The position numbers and the translations under genes are program-made. The notes beneath the pieces were generated by a model. The model saw nothing but the letters and a program-made list of their open reading frames with translations. It was not told where the DNA came from and searched no databases. Shown here piece after piece: positions 50,712-59,552 of a stretch of 64,000 nt of DNA (position 1 is its first letter; each line of letters begins with the position of its first letter). The DNA is from Mesobacillus jeotgali (lineage in GTDB: Bacteria; Bacillota; Bacilli; Bacillales; Cytobacillaceae). The stretch spans positions 2,412,001 to 2,476,000 of the forward strand of contig NZ_CP109811.1 of NCBI RefSeq assembly GCF_014856545.2, written 5' to 3'.

Positions 50712-51428
50712 ATGGGTCGTAAATGGAACAACATTAAAGAGAAGAAAGCGTCCAAGGATGCAAATACAAGCAGGGTTTATTCAAAATTCGCGCTTGAGAT
50801 TTATGTTGCAGCCAGACAAGGTGAACCAAATCCAGAATCCAACCAGGCGCTGAAATTCGTCCTCGAAAGAGCGAAGACATATAATGTACCAAGAGTCATT
50901 ATTGACCGTGCCATTGATAAAGCTAAGGGCGGAGCCGAAGAAAATTATCAGGAGCTTCGATACGAAGGATTTGGTCCTAATGGATCCATGGTGATCGTTG
51001 ATGCACTTACAAACAACGTAAACCGTACGGCTTCCAATGTGCGAGCTGCTTTTGGAAAGAACGGCGGCAATATGGGAGTAGCTGGATCTGTATCTTATAT
51101 GTTCGACAAAACTGCAGTAATCGGATTTGAAGGAAAGTCTGCTGATGAGGCATTGGAAATATTGATGGAAGCGGATATTGATGCACGCGATATCCTTGAA
51201 GAAGATGAATCCATCATTATTTATGGCGAGCCTGAACAATTCCACGCAATCCAGGAGGCATTCAGGAATGCAGGTATCACAGATTTTACTGTTGCTGAAC
51301 TGACAATGCTGCCTCAGAATGAAATTGCTCTGGACCCAGAATCGCAGGAACAATTCGAAAAACTAGTTGATGCACTGGAAGATTTAGAGGATGTCCAGCA
51401 GGTATACCATAATGTTGATTTAGTATAA
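50712..51428 (+). CDS. yeeI: YebC/PmpR-family protein YeeI
   Basis: This 238-residue YebC/TACO1-family protein begins [20 protein letters not shown], the YeeI form of B. subtilis. It continues with [25 protein letters not shown] and ends [18 protein letters not shown]. Family members have been described as transcription regulators and as translation factors helping ribosomes at proline stretches. The ATG at 50712 matches the family N-terminus. It is a single-gene unit with its own promoter and terminator. Confidence 0.93.
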   Translation: MGRKWNNIKEKKASKDANTSRVYSKFALEIYVAARQGEPNPESNQALKFVLERAKTYNVPRVIIDRAIDKAKGGAEENYQELRYEGFGPNGSMVIVDALTNNVNRTASNVRAAFGKNGGNMGVAGSVSYMFDKTAVIGFEGKSADEALEILMEADIDARDILEEDESIIIYGEPEQFHAIQEAFRNAGITDFTVAELTMLPQNEIALDPESQEQFEKLVDALEDLEDVQQVYHNVDLV

Positions 51429-51438
51429 TTTAACGCAA

Positions 51439-51478
51439 AAACAAACCCTTCAAAATTGAATGGGTTTGTTTTTTTTTG
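51439..51478. terminator. Bidirectional terminator between yeeI and the DUF962 gene
   Basis: AAACAAACCC / GGGTTTGTTT, with an inner TTCAA/TTGAA pairing, followed by a long T run. Confidence 0.88.
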
Positions 51479-51486
51479 AAAAATAT

Positions 51487-51813
51487 TTAACCTGCCAATT
51501 TATTTTTGTCGAGTTCCTTTTCCAGTTTTCCTAACAAAATTAATCGGTACATACGAAAATCTGCACGGAGTGACCAAAATGGGTGGCCGAATGTGGCTGG
51601 CTTGTTGCCTTCGATAAAGAAATGGCTGAACCAGGCGAATGCGTAGGCAGTGACTGGAGCCAACAATATTAACCAGAAGTTCAACGTAAGGAGAGCAGCG
51701 ATCAAAAATACGAAAACGAAACTTGTGCCAACAAAATGCCATCCTCTTGTTGAACGTTTACTATGCTGCGATAAATAGAAAGGCCAAAACTCTTCATAAT
51801 CTTTAAACTCCAT
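51487..51813 (-). CDS. DUF962/Mpo1-like membrane protein
   Basis: This 108-residue protein has two hydrophobic segments (FVFVFLIAALLTLNFWLILLAP region and a shorter one) and the family histidine motifs TRGWHFVGT and WFSHFFIEGNKPATFGHP. Yeast Mpo1 of this family is an Fe(II) dioxygenase acting on 2-hydroxy fatty acids (alpha-oxidation), so metal-dependent lipid oxidation is possible. AGGAGG six bases before the codon at 51813 sets the start. It stands alone. Confidence 0.82.
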   Translation of the reverse strand: MEFKDYEEFWPFYLSQHSKRSTRGWHFVGTSFVFVFLIAALLTLNFWLILLAPVTAYAFAWFSHFFIEGNKPATFGHPFWSLRADFRMYRLILLGKLEKELDKNKLAG

Positions 51814-52021
51814 TGTCAACCTCCTAATATTATTTACTAAATATAGTTCTATACAATGCTGAAAATTCCTCTAATTGTCCAGACTACAAATTTCTTGCGG
51901 AAAGAAAGGGTAAATTAAAAATAGTCAGCATCCACAAGAGAAATATCGGCTAGCAAGCATACTAGTTCAATCTAATTCATCATGCAAAACGAAGATAACG
52001 CTATTAAATTGGAGGTGTACC

Positions 52022-53263
52022 ATGGCTTCAAAAGGCGATCTAGTCCAATCTATTAAAAATCATGCAGTAAGGTTTGATACATATGATGACCTCGACGCAA
52101 TTGTTGAAGCTGCAGCAGATAAACAGTATGTGATGCTGGGAGAAGCTTCTCACGGAACATCCGAATTCTATACCATCAGGGCAGAAATCAGTAAAAGATT
52201 GATTGCAGACCATGGGTTTTCTTTTATTGCTGTAGAAGGTGACTGGCCATCTTGTTTCACTGTGAATCAATATATTAAAGGGTATCGTGACACCGACGCT
52301 CATACAGCACTTAAAGATTTCGACCGCTGGCCTTCCTGGATGTGGGCAAATGAAGAAATACTTGAACTTGTAAGTTGGTTAAAGAACTATAATGAGTCTG
52401 CAGAAAAACCAATCGGTTTCTACGGTCTTGATGTATACAGCCTTTAGGAGTCAATGGAAGAAATCATCAGGCAGCTTGAGAAAATATCGCCTGATGATGT
52501 CGAATCGGCGAAGCAAGCTTTTTCCTGCTTCGAACCCTTTGATCGACGAGGGGAGAATTATGCGATTTCATCAGCTTATTATGGAGAAAATTGTACAGAG
52601 GAAGTCATAAAGGTTCTGATTGATCTTCAGAAAAAACGGAAGAGTTACCCAAAAGAGCAGGAGGGTGACTTGAATTTGGAGGTTAACAGCCTTGTCATGC
52701 TGGACGCTGAACGTTACTACCGGGCAATGGCCAAAGGCGGTGCAGAGGATTGGAACATCCGTGATACCCACATGGTGAGCGCTCTTGAAAAAGTTGTGCA
52801 GGCCCATGGGGAAGGTGCCAAAGCAATCATATGGGAGCATAATACCCATATTGGAGATGCAAGGGCAACAGATATGGCGGATGAAGGCATGATAAATGTT
52901 GGACAAATTCTAAGGGAAAAATATGGTCAGGATGTTTACGCAATTGGTTTTGGAACACACCATGGCACAGTGATTGCTTCTGATCAGTGGGGCGGTTCTG
53001 TACATGTAATGGACGTTCCGGATGCCCAGGCTGGAAGCTGGGAGGATGCTTTGCACCAGGCAGGAGCATTCGATAAGTTTATCTTATTCAATCAGGAAAA
53101 CGAAAGAGACTTTGATCGTGCTTTAGGCCACCGAGCCATAGGCGTCGTATATGATCCTGAGCTCGAACACTTGGGCAATTATGTTCCATCCTATGTTGCC
53201 AGAAGATATGATGCCTTTATTTTTATCAATGAAACCAAAGCCTTATCACCAATATTCTTATGA
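52022..53263 (+). pseudogene. Erythromycin esterase family gene interrupted by an in-frame TAG
   Basis: The two halves (52022-52447 and 52454-53263) lie in the same frame and read as one ~413-residue erythromycin-esterase-family protein: LGEASHGTSEFY (catalytic His and Glu region), EGDWPS, then IIWEHNTHIGDAR and GFGTHHGTV. They are separated only by TAG at 52445-52447 in GLDVYSL*ESMEE, where relatives usually have Trp (TGG). A single G-to-A change explains it. The new sequence TTTAGGAG sits just before an ATG at 52454, so the second half might be restarted. Probably a recently inactivated gene, unless the stop is read through or is a sequence error. Confidence 0.85.
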
Positions 53264-53267
53264 ACCT

Positions 53268-53297
53268 AAAAACGTCCCTGAAACTGGGACGTTTTTG
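53268..53297. terminator. Bidirectional terminator
   Basis: AAAAACGTCCC / GGGACGTTTTT stem with an 8-nt loop; it lies between the interrupted esterase gene and the convergent adhB. Confidence 0.88.
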
Positions 53298-53305
53298 TTT
53301 AGGCT

Positions 53306-54442
53306 TTACGGCTTCAGGACCACTTTAATGCAGCCATCTGTCCTCGTGTCAAAAATTTGATAGCCGTGTTTCGCCTGGTCGAGCGGCAACACATGAGTGA
53401 TGACATCGCTTAGATCCATTTTTCCTGTAGAAATAATATCATAAAGGTAGGACATATAAGGGATTACCGGTGCCTGGCCCATTTTGAGATCCACGTTTCT
53501 CTGGAAGATGTCTCCCAGTGGAAAAGCATTATATCTGCCTCCATAGACTCCGGTGATTTGGATTGTACCAGCCTTGCGGACAGCCTGAGATGCTATGACT
53601 AGACCACCCATCGCACCGCCGTGCAGCTTCAAGCCAGCAGCCAGGTATTCAAGCGGAGACATTTTCCCGCTCATGCCTGTGCAATCAATGACAATATCAG
53701 CACCGCCTTTGGTGATCTCCTTCAGGTATTCGCCGGTATTCTGGTGTTCCTCTATGTTAACTGTTTCAACTTTATTTGTCTTTTTTGCATGCTCTAAACG
53801 GTAGTTTAAATGATCAACAGCTATTACTCTCTTCGCCCCTTTGAACCAGGCGAATTTTTGCGCGAGCAAACCAACCGGACCGCAGCCTAAAACCACTACT
53901 GTGTCGCCTGATTTAACACCTGCATGGTCAACGCTCCACAATGCTGTTGCTGCAGCATCAGCTAAAAGTACAAGTTTTTCATCCTCAACTTCACAATCCT
54001 CAGGGATTTTAAAAGGAGTGAAATTTCCGTAAGGTACACGCATATATTCAGCCTGTCCGCCAGCATAACCGCCCGTTGTTTCGGAGTAGCCAAAAAAACC
54101 GCCCATTTCTCCATGAGGATTGGAATTATCACACTGTGAAGTGATGTCATTTTTACAATACCAGCATTCTCCGCAGCTGACATTGAAAGGAATGATCACT
54201 CTGTCGCCTTTCTTTAGTTTGTTCACACCAGGTCCCACTTCTTCGACTACACCCATTGGTTCGTGCCCAATTACATAGTCTGTAGGCAAGTTCGGGATCA
54301 TTTGATGCAAAAGGTGCAAATCAGACCCGCAAATAGCCGAAGCGGTTACTTTTATGATGATGTCATCTGAATTCTTTATTTCAGGATCTTTTACATTCTT
54401 GACCTGTATATTTTTGCTCCCTTGATACGTTACGGCTTTCAT
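53306..54442 (-). CDS. adhB: Zinc-dependent alcohol/formaldehyde dehydrogenase (AdhB-like)
   Basis: This 378-residue zinc MDR enzyme has the catalytic-zinc segment AICGSDLH, GHEPMGVVEEVG, and a structural-zinc cluster CGECWYCKNDITSQC. The nucleotide motif is VVVLGCGPVGLLAQ. It resembles B. subtilis AdhB and glutathione-independent formaldehyde dehydrogenases. The codon at 54442 has AAAGGAGG at suitable distance. It is third in an operon with two spore-coat-like genes, the same association (yraD/yraE-adhB-yraF/yraG) seen in B. subtilis, so expression during sporulation is plausible. Confidence 0.88.
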   Translation of the reverse strand: MKAVTYQGSKNIQVKNVKDPEIKNSDDIIIKVTASAICGSDLHLLHQMIPNLPTDYVIGHEPMGVVEEVGPGVNKLKKGDRVIIPFNVSCGECWYCKNDITSQCDNSNPHGEMGGFFGYSETTGGYAGGQAEYMRVPYGNFTPFKIPEDCEVEDEKLVLLADAAATALWSVDHAGVKSGDTVVVLGCGPVGLLAQKFAWFKGAKRVIAVDHLNYRLEHAKKTNKVETVNIEEHQNTGEYLKEITKGGADIVIDCTGMSGKMSPLEYLAAGLKLHGGAMGGLVIASQAVRKAGTIQITGVYGGRYNAFPLGDIFQRNVDLKMGQAPVIPYMSYLYDIISTGKMDLSDVITHVLPLDQAKHGYQIFDTRTDGCIKVVLKP

Positions 54443-54458
54443 AATAGACATTCCTCCT

Positions 54459-54821
54459 TTATTTATCTGGTGTCGCGAACATTCCAAGCCGATCCGTGTC
54501 AATAGGGAATAGATCCATCTTTCCGATACTTACTGCCATGTCCGCAGATTTTAAATCAAGTTCCACTTGCTTTCCTACATCATGGGGGTACAGCCAGCCC
54601 TTATTCATCATCAAATCGGAAACTTCAGCATGAAGGTCTATCGCTTGTTCCATTTGTTTGTATAAGGTTTTCCTAAGCTCTGCATTGGCTGTTTCAGTGA
54701 TGGCAATACCGTAAGTGTGTATACCAGTTTTGATCCAGAGGAGAAAGTCCAGCGCAAATGATGCATCGGCCATCTCGGGCATGTGCTCAGCACCCTGGGG
54801 ATCAAGGTAATCCATTTCCAT
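54459..54821 (-). CDS. CotF-family spore coat protein (YraF/YraD-like)
   Basis: A 120-residue protein of the CotF family: ASFALDFLLWIKTGIHTYGIAITETANAELR in part, then LYKQMEQAIDLHAEVSDLMMNKGWLYPHD. CotF-type proteins are associated with the coat of Bacillus spores. Its start overlaps the stop of the preceding small gene by one base (TGATG), and adhB follows 16 bp later. The family fold is a ferritin-like helical bundle. Sporulation role inferred from the family. Confidence 0.85.
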   Translation of the reverse strand: MEMDYLDPQGAEHMPEMADASFALDFLLWIKTGIHTYGIAITETANAELRKTLYKQMEQAIDLHAEVSDLMMNKGWLYPHDVGKQVELDLKSADMAVSIGKMDLFPIDTDRLGMFATPDK

Positions 54822-55048
54822 CAGATTTCACCTTCCTGCGTTGGTTTTGTTCTAGCACCTTTATAAAATACTCTTAATTCATCAATTGCTGTGATCGACT
54901 GTTGAACATCTTTTTCCATTAATGCTTTCAGGTCGTTATCAAAACAGAGACCCTGCATTAATTTTGATTTAAGGACACTGATCGTTTTAAAATTCAATAT
55001 TTCATGAGCTTCCATCGTTTCATGGAAGGCAAGTGTTTCTTTCTCCAT
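54821..55048 (-). CDS. Small CotF-partner protein (YraG/YraE-like)
   Basis: This 75-residue helical protein has FHETMEAHEILNFKTISVLKS split by family-typical HE and LL positions, and ITAIDELRVFYKG near the end. The same layout appears in the divergent gene at 55176. In B. subtilis such short proteins are encoded next to CotF-type genes beside adhB. It is the first gene of the operon that continues to the CotF-like gene and adhB. A ribosome site (GGAGGTG) precedes the ATG. Confidence 0.78.
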   Translation of the reverse strand: MEKETLAFHETMEAHEILNFKTISVLKSKLMQGLCFDNDLKALMEKDVQQSITAIDELRVFYKGARTKPTQEGEI

Positions 55049-55175
55049 AAATTCACCTCCAGTAAGAACATATCTAATTTTCCAATTATGGAGGGCGTTT
55101 ATACAGAATGTCAGAATAATGGAATGTTTTAATGGAAATATAACAGGGAGAGCTTAGAAATAGGAGAGATTGCTG

Positions 55176-55385
55176 ATGACGAAATATTTAGGTATACATG
55201 AGACGCTTGAATTGCTGGAGGTTATGACGTTCAAAAGCGTCACATTGACAAAAGCGACAGCTATGGGCTTGCTTGTTAAGGACTTACGGCTAAAAGAAAT
55301 CTTAACCGATGAAGTGGCGGCATCAACCGCACATATCAATCGGATGAAGGAGCTATTGACCAAGAAGGAGGAGAATAGGGCATGA
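55176..55385 (+). CDS. Small CotF-partner protein, divergent copy
   Basis: A 69-residue helical protein (MTKYLGIHETLELLEVMTFK...) that parallels the gene at 54821: HETLELLEVMTFKSVTLTK corresponds to HETMEAHEILNFKTISVLK, and HINRMKELL to AIDELRVFY. AGGAGA precedes the ATG at 55176. It overlaps the next gene by four bases (ATGA). With that gene it forms a second pair pointing away from the first, so the region is a diverged inverted duplication. Confidence 0.75.
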   Translation: MTKYLGIHETLELLEVMTFKSVTLTKATAMGLLVKDLRLKEILTDEVAASTAHINRMKELLTKKEENRA

Positions 55386-55678
55386 CGAACATCTTGCACA
55401 ATCTGGCGGGCATGGCAGGAATGACAGACCAGGTAATCGCAACGGATTATTTGATTTCCATTAAGTCAGGAATCCGAAACCTTTCGTTTGCAATCACGGA
55501 AACTGCTACACCCGAATTAAGGGAGGCATTTCGAGAACAGCTGAGAGCGGCTGTAGAAGCTCATGAAAACATTTCAGAGTATATGATTGAAATGGGATTT
55601 TACCACCCGCATAACCTTGGGGAACAAATTAGAGTCGATTTGGATACCGCCGATACCGCTTTGAACCTTGCGGACTAA
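55382..55678 (+). CDS. CotF-family spore coat protein, divergent copy
   Basis: A 98-residue CotF-type protein with ATDYLISIKSGIRNLSFAITETATPELREAF (in part) and YMIEMGFYHPHNLGEQIRVDLDTAD, parallel to the protein at 54459. It is translationally coupled to the preceding gene. It lacks the longer N-terminal and C-terminal parts of its neighbour. A probable spore-coat or spore-associated protein. No clear terminator follows, only an AT-rich gap before mscS. Confidence 0.82.
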   Translation: MTNILHNLAGMAGMTDQVIATDYLISIKSGIRNLSFAITETATPELREAFREQLRAAVEAHENISEYMIEMGFYHPHNLGEQIRVDLDTADTALNLAD

Positions 55679-55894
55679 TATAAAAGTGCATGGGCTTAGT
55701 TTAGCCACAGCAAGCGTTGAACTCTGGACATTATTCTAAGTGGAATTTTATATTTATCCTTGAAAGGCTGCCGAGGCAGTCTTTTTATTCTTTGTAATGA
55801 ATTTAAGACCAGATCTGCTGCTTTTATACCTGTTAAGTTTAATGCCCTTGTTTTACAGGAATAGACTGATATATTGGAATTGCAGGTGGTACAC

Positions 55895-56962
55895 ATGGTG
55901 GATACTTTCATTAGGGACATTTCTCGCGAGGATATTATTAGACTTGCTGTATTTTTAGTGATCATTATAGTAGGAAATTGGCTAATCAAAAGGGTTGCTA
56001 AGTTTTCGGCTGCCAAAGATTCAAGGTTTTTGCAAAGATCTCTGCCGATCATCGACTCGCTTGCGGACTGGGTAACCTTTTATGGAATCATCATTTTACT
56101 CCTATTGACCTTCTCAAAGAATGAATGGTTATTTGAACCCCTATATACCCATGGAGAAGTAAAGGTAACAATCTTGCTGATTGTCATAGCCTTCCTGATC
56201 GTTTCGCTGGCGCACAGGTTAATTAAACTTTTCAATAAGTATATTTTATCTTCGGTCTACGATTACTACGGAGTGGACAGAGGATTGGGCTACACTTTCA
56301 ACCAAATCATATACTATACCGTAATGTTTGCCGCACTGGCTGTAAGTCTGACCAGTGTCGGCATCAACCTGACTGCGATCGGGGCTGTTTTTGGAGTTCT
56401 TGGCATTGGTATAGGTTTTGGCATGAGGAATGTTGCTGGTAACTTTGTATCGGGTATCATTATTTTATTTGAAAGACCAATTGAGGTAGGGGAAATCATT
56501 CAGATCAATGATAAGGTAGGACGGGTTGAAAATATCCGCTTAAGATCTACAATTATCCGTACTGCTAAGGAAGGGACTTTGATTGTTCCTAACCAGTACT
56601 TTATTGAGCAGATCGTCAAGAACCGCACCAGTGCAAGAATGATGGCCCAGGTAAAGGTGAGTGTCGCTTTTGGGACAGATACCCATATGGTTCAGGCACT
56701 GCTTGAACAAGCAGTAAATGAAATTAAGGAAAATGAGGATGGCATCCTTGATTCTCCGGAGCCTGATATCCGCTTTATTGATTTTCACAGCAGGGCAATG
56801 GAGTTCCTGATCGAAATTCCGGTCGTTAACTTTGAAATTAAAGAGAAGATCGAAAGTAAATTAAGGCACATGGTAGCAGCGATTTTTGTGGATAAAAATA
56901 TACAGCTGCCAGCAGTAACCTTCCAAATGGGTGATAAAAATAACTTTTACACCTCAGAATGA
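55895..56962 (+). CDS. MscS-family mechanosensitive ion channel
   Basis: This 355-residue small-conductance mechanosensitive channel has three to five membrane segments in the first 190 residues, the pore helix GVLGIGIGFGMRNVAGNFVSG, then the beta domain FERPIEVGEIIQIND and a cytoplasmic vestibule. It releases solutes on osmotic downshock. AGGTGG precedes the ATG at 55895; an in-frame TTG at 55874 is less likely. It is a single-gene unit. Confidence 0.92.
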   Translation: MVDTFIRDISREDIIRLAVFLVIIIVGNWLIKRVAKFSAAKDSRFLQRSLPIIDSLADWVTFYGIIILLLLTFSKNEWLFEPLYTHGEVKVTILLIVIAFLIVSLAHRLIKLFNKYILSSVYDYYGVDRGLGYTFNQIIYYTVMFAALAVSLTSVGINLTAIGAVFGVLGIGIGFGMRNVAGNFVSGIIILFERPIEVGEIIQINDKVGRVENIRLRSTIIRTAKEGTLIVPNQYFIEQIVKNRTSARMMAQVKVSVAFGTDTHMVQALLEQAVNEIKENEDGILDSPEPDIRFIDFHSRAMEFLIEIPVVNFEIKEKIESKLRHMVAAIFVDKNIQLPAVTFQMGDKNNFYTSE

Positions 56963-56973
56963 TCAGAATAAGA

Positions 56974-57009
56974 AAAAAGAGAGTTTACACCATGGTAAAC
57001 TCTCTTTTT
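56974..57009. terminator. Bidirectional terminator between mscS and yhfK
   Basis: A perfect 15-bp stem AAAAAGAGAGTTTAC / GTAAACTCTCTTTTT with the 6-nt loop ACCATG. Confidence 0.92.
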
Positions 57010-57017
57010 GATGCTGA

Positions 57018-57662
57018 TTAAATGCTTTTTATTGCATCCACAATATCATTTTCGCCAGAAATTAAATCAAAAGATTTCTTGAATGTGTTTTTCGCATTCA
57101 AGCATGCCAATATGGTTTTTGCTACATCAACTCTTGGAATCGAGCCCGTTTTCAGGTTCTCAGCAACCTCAATTTTACCCGTGCCAGGTTCGTTCAGTAA
57201 CCCGCCTGGCCTGATGATTGTATAATTCAGGCTACTCTGCAGCAACGCCCGATCCGCATAGTGTTTTGCGACATAATAAGGTTTAATGGCATCAGACCAA
57301 TTTTCCCTCTTGTGTGCTTGCAGGGCACTGACCATTATGAACCGGTCAATCCCAGCCTGTTCTGCAGCCTCCACCGTTTTCACAGCGCCGTCAAGATCCA
57401 CTAACAGAGTTTTATCCAAACCTGTATGTCCTCCTGAACCTGCTGCGAACACAATGGCATCACAGCCTTTTGCAGCAGATGCGATGTCTTCAACGCTACC
57501 TTCAAGACTGGCGATTATAGTTTCAACACCTTTTTCTTCAAACTCCGGAGTTTGTTCCGGTTTTCTCAGCATCGCTTTTACATCATGTTCGCTGCTTTCC
57601 TTAAGCAAATCAACAAGTTGTTTGCCAATCTGTCCATTTGCACCTACGACAAGTACTTTCAT
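57018..57662 (-). CDS. yhfK: NAD(P)-binding atypical SDR (YhfK-like)
   Basis: This 214-residue atypical short-chain dehydrogenase (NmrA/SDR_a5-like) has VLVVGANGQIGKQLV at the N-terminus and IVFAAGSGGHTG, then YTIIRPGGLLNEPGTG. It resembles B. subtilis YhfK. Such proteins bind NADP(H) and may be reductases or redox sensors; the reaction is unknown. AAGGAGG precedes the ATG. It is a single-gene unit on the minus strand. Confidence 0.87.
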   Translation of the reverse strand: MKVLVVGANGQIGKQLVDLLKESSEHDVKAMLRKPEQTPEFEEKGVETIIASLEGSVEDIASAAKGCDAIVFAAGSGGHTGLDKTLLVDLDGAVKTVEAAEQAGIDRFIMVSALQAHKRENWSDAIKPYYVAKHYADRALLQSSLNYTIIRPGGLLNEPGTGKIEVAENLKTGSIPRVDVAKTILACLNAKNTFKKSFDLISGENDIVDAIKSI

Positions 57663-57790
57663 CAGATAACCTCCTTGAAAATTCTTCGGTCATACAAAAA
57701 AACCTCGGGTTCACATAAAGTTCTGTATAACGCCACATGTATATAATCTACCCTTATCTACTATTGTAAAAGATTTGAATTGAACAATTA

Positions 57791-57810
57791 AATCCATATA
57801 GGTATGGATT
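57791..57810. promoter_or_regulatory. Inverted repeat before the ywdH-like gene
   Basis: AATCCATA-TAGG-TATGGATT has perfect 8-bp arms and lies about 55 bp upstream of the aldehyde dehydrogenase start. Possible operator; binder unknown. Confidence 0.35.
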
Positions 57811-57865
57811 ATATGAAATGGGGAAAATAAAGAGAAACTTTCTATTCTTACCGGAGGAGGACAGG

Positions 57866-59236
57866 ATGGAGAATTACAGTGGATTAATAGAAAAACAAAG
57901 ACAGTTTTTTTTCAGCGGAAAAACAAAGGAAATTTCATTCAGGCTTGAGGCTTTGAAGTTATTAAGAAGCTTGATTAAATCCCATGAACAGGAACTGATG
58001 GATGCCTTAAAGGCAGACTTGAATAAGACTGAGTTTGATTCATACTTAACCGAAATTGGGATAGTACTTGAGGAGTTGCGGTTCACCATAAAGCATGTCC
58101 GTAAATGGGCAAAGCCAAGAAAAGTAAAATCTACTCTGACTTTGTTAGGCTCTAAAAGCTTTATTTATCCAGAACCGTATGGAGTAGCTCTTGTCATTGC
58201 TCCATGGAACTATCCTTTCCAACTGGCGGTAGCCCCTTTAATTGGAGCCATTGCTGCCGGGAACTGTGCCATTTTAAAGCCTTCTGAGCTGACTCCCCGT
58301 ACTTCCGGGGTCCTCGCAAAGCTCATTCATGATCATTTTCCTGAGGAGTATCTGGCTGTAGTGGAAGGCGGAGTGGAAACCAGCCAGGGACTTTTACGGG
58401 AGAAACTGGATTATATCTTCTTTACAGGAAGTGTTCCGGTAGGCAGGATCATAATGGAAGCGGCAGCTAAGAAACTTACTCCCGTTACACTTGAATTAGG
58501 AGGTAAAAGTCCATGCATCGTACACCATGATGCGCACTTAAAGTTTGCAGCAAAGAGGGTTGCATGGGGTAAGTTCATGAATGCAGGACAAACCTGTGTT
58601 GCTCCTGACTATCTATGTATCCATAAAAGTGTAAAAGATGAATTTTTAAAGCTGCTAAAAGAATCTGTAGAGGAATTATATTCCCTGGATGCGATTTCAA
58701 GCGGAAACTTTACGAAAATCGTAAGTGAGCGGCATTTTAACAGACTAACGGGTTTCCTCGATAATGGTGACACATTCTTTGGCGGAAGAACAAATAAAGA
58801 AAAGCTTTCAATAGAGCCTACCGTTCTGACCAATATCAATTGGGAAGATGAAGTGATGGAGGATGAAATTTTCGGACCGATTCTGCCTGTCCTGGAATAC
58901 GATGATTTGTCTGATATGATATCCAGCATCAATGCTCGTCCTAAGCCGCTCGCACTTTATATCTTCTCTGAAAGTGAACAGGTCCAGAAAATGATTCTTG
59001 AACATATATCCTTTGGCGGCGGATGCATCAATGATACCGTCTACCATTTAAGCTCACCGTACCTGCCATTTGGCGGTGTAGGTGAAAGCGGTATCGGTGC
59101 TTATCATGGGCAGGGCAGCTTCGATGTATTTTCACATGAAAAAAGTATATTGAATCAAACCACTCGCTTCGATCTTCCATTCCGGTATCCTAATACCAAG
59201 AATGCGCTTAAGAAAGTGAAGCTGTTTATTAAATAG
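57866..59236 (+). CDS. ywdH: Aldehyde dehydrogenase (YwdH-like, class 3 type)
   Basis: This 456-residue ALDH3-like enzyme is equal in length to B. subtilis YwdH. Motifs are APWNYPFQLAVAP, FTGSVPVGRII, LELGGKSPC (general-base Glu), NAGQTCVAPDY (nucleophile Cys) and FGGVGESGIGAYHG. The C-terminal RYPNTKNALKKVKLFIK is hydrophobic and basic, typical of ALDH3 forms that oxidise fatty aldehydes at membranes. GGAGGAGG sets the ATG at 57866. It is separate from the catabolic island and its aldehyde dehydrogenase at 9231. Confidence 0.92.
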   Translation: MENYSGLIEKQRQFFFSGKTKEISFRLEALKLLRSLIKSHEQELMDALKADLNKTEFDSYLTEIGIVLEELRFTIKHVRKWAKPRKVKSTLTLLGSKSFIYPEPYGVALVIAPWNYPFQLAVAPLIGAIAAGNCAILKPSELTPRTSGVLAKLIHDHFPEEYLAVVEGGVETSQGLLREKLDYIFFTGSVPVGRIIMEAAAKKLTPVTLELGGKSPCIVHHDAHLKFAAKRVAWGKFMNAGQTCVAPDYLCIHKSVKDEFLKLLKESVEELYSLDAISSGNFTKIVSERHFNRLTGFLDNGDTFFGGRTNKEKLSIEPTVLTNINWEDEVMEDEIFGPILPVLEYDDLSDMISSINARPKPLALYIFSESEQVQKMILEHISFGGGCINDTVYHLSSPYLPFGGVGESGIGAYHGQGSFDVFSHEKSILNQTTRFDLPFRYPNTKNALKKVKLFIK

Positions 59237-59272
59237 GCAACGATTTACAAACTAGTAAGGAGGGCTAAACAG

Positions 59273-59467
59273 ATGGGTGCAGTTGAGCGCAGCGGATATA
59301 TTTTTGAACCGGAATACAGTGTGATTAACCAGGACGGAGCGATCCATGTATATCATAAAGGGGAATTTATCGAAGAAGTGAAATTTTCCTTCGAAGGGAA
59401 AGCTCCTGATCCGGGTCTTACTGAGCGGTTAATCGACCAGTACTGTGAGAAGCATGGAATTGACTAA
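59273..59467 (+). CDS. Small YbxH-like protein (DUF5370)
   Basis: A 64-residue protein (MGAVERSGYIFEPEYSVI...) resembling B. subtilis YbxH. It contains AIHVYHKGEFIEEVKF and ends LIDQYCEKHGID. The function is unknown. AAGGAGG lies before the ATG and the gene follows ywdH by 36 bp, so both may be co-transcribed up to the strong terminator downstream. The family name is given from memory. Confidence 0.72.
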   Translation: MGAVERSGYIFEPEYSVINQDGAIHVYHKGEFIEEVKFSFEGKAPDPGLTERLIDQYCEKHGID

Positions 59468-59485
59468 TGGATTTTATTCACTGGG

Positions 59486-59528
59486 AACTAGAAACAGCTG
59501 CTCCGGAAAAGAGCAGCTGTTTCTAGTT
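59486..59528. terminator. Very strong bidirectional terminator
   Basis: An 18-bp perfect stem (AACTAGAAACAGCTGCTC and its complement) with the loop CGGAAAA; it serves both convergent transcripts. Confidence 0.9.
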
Positions 59529-59552
59529 TCAGCATATAAGAAGAAAATTAAC

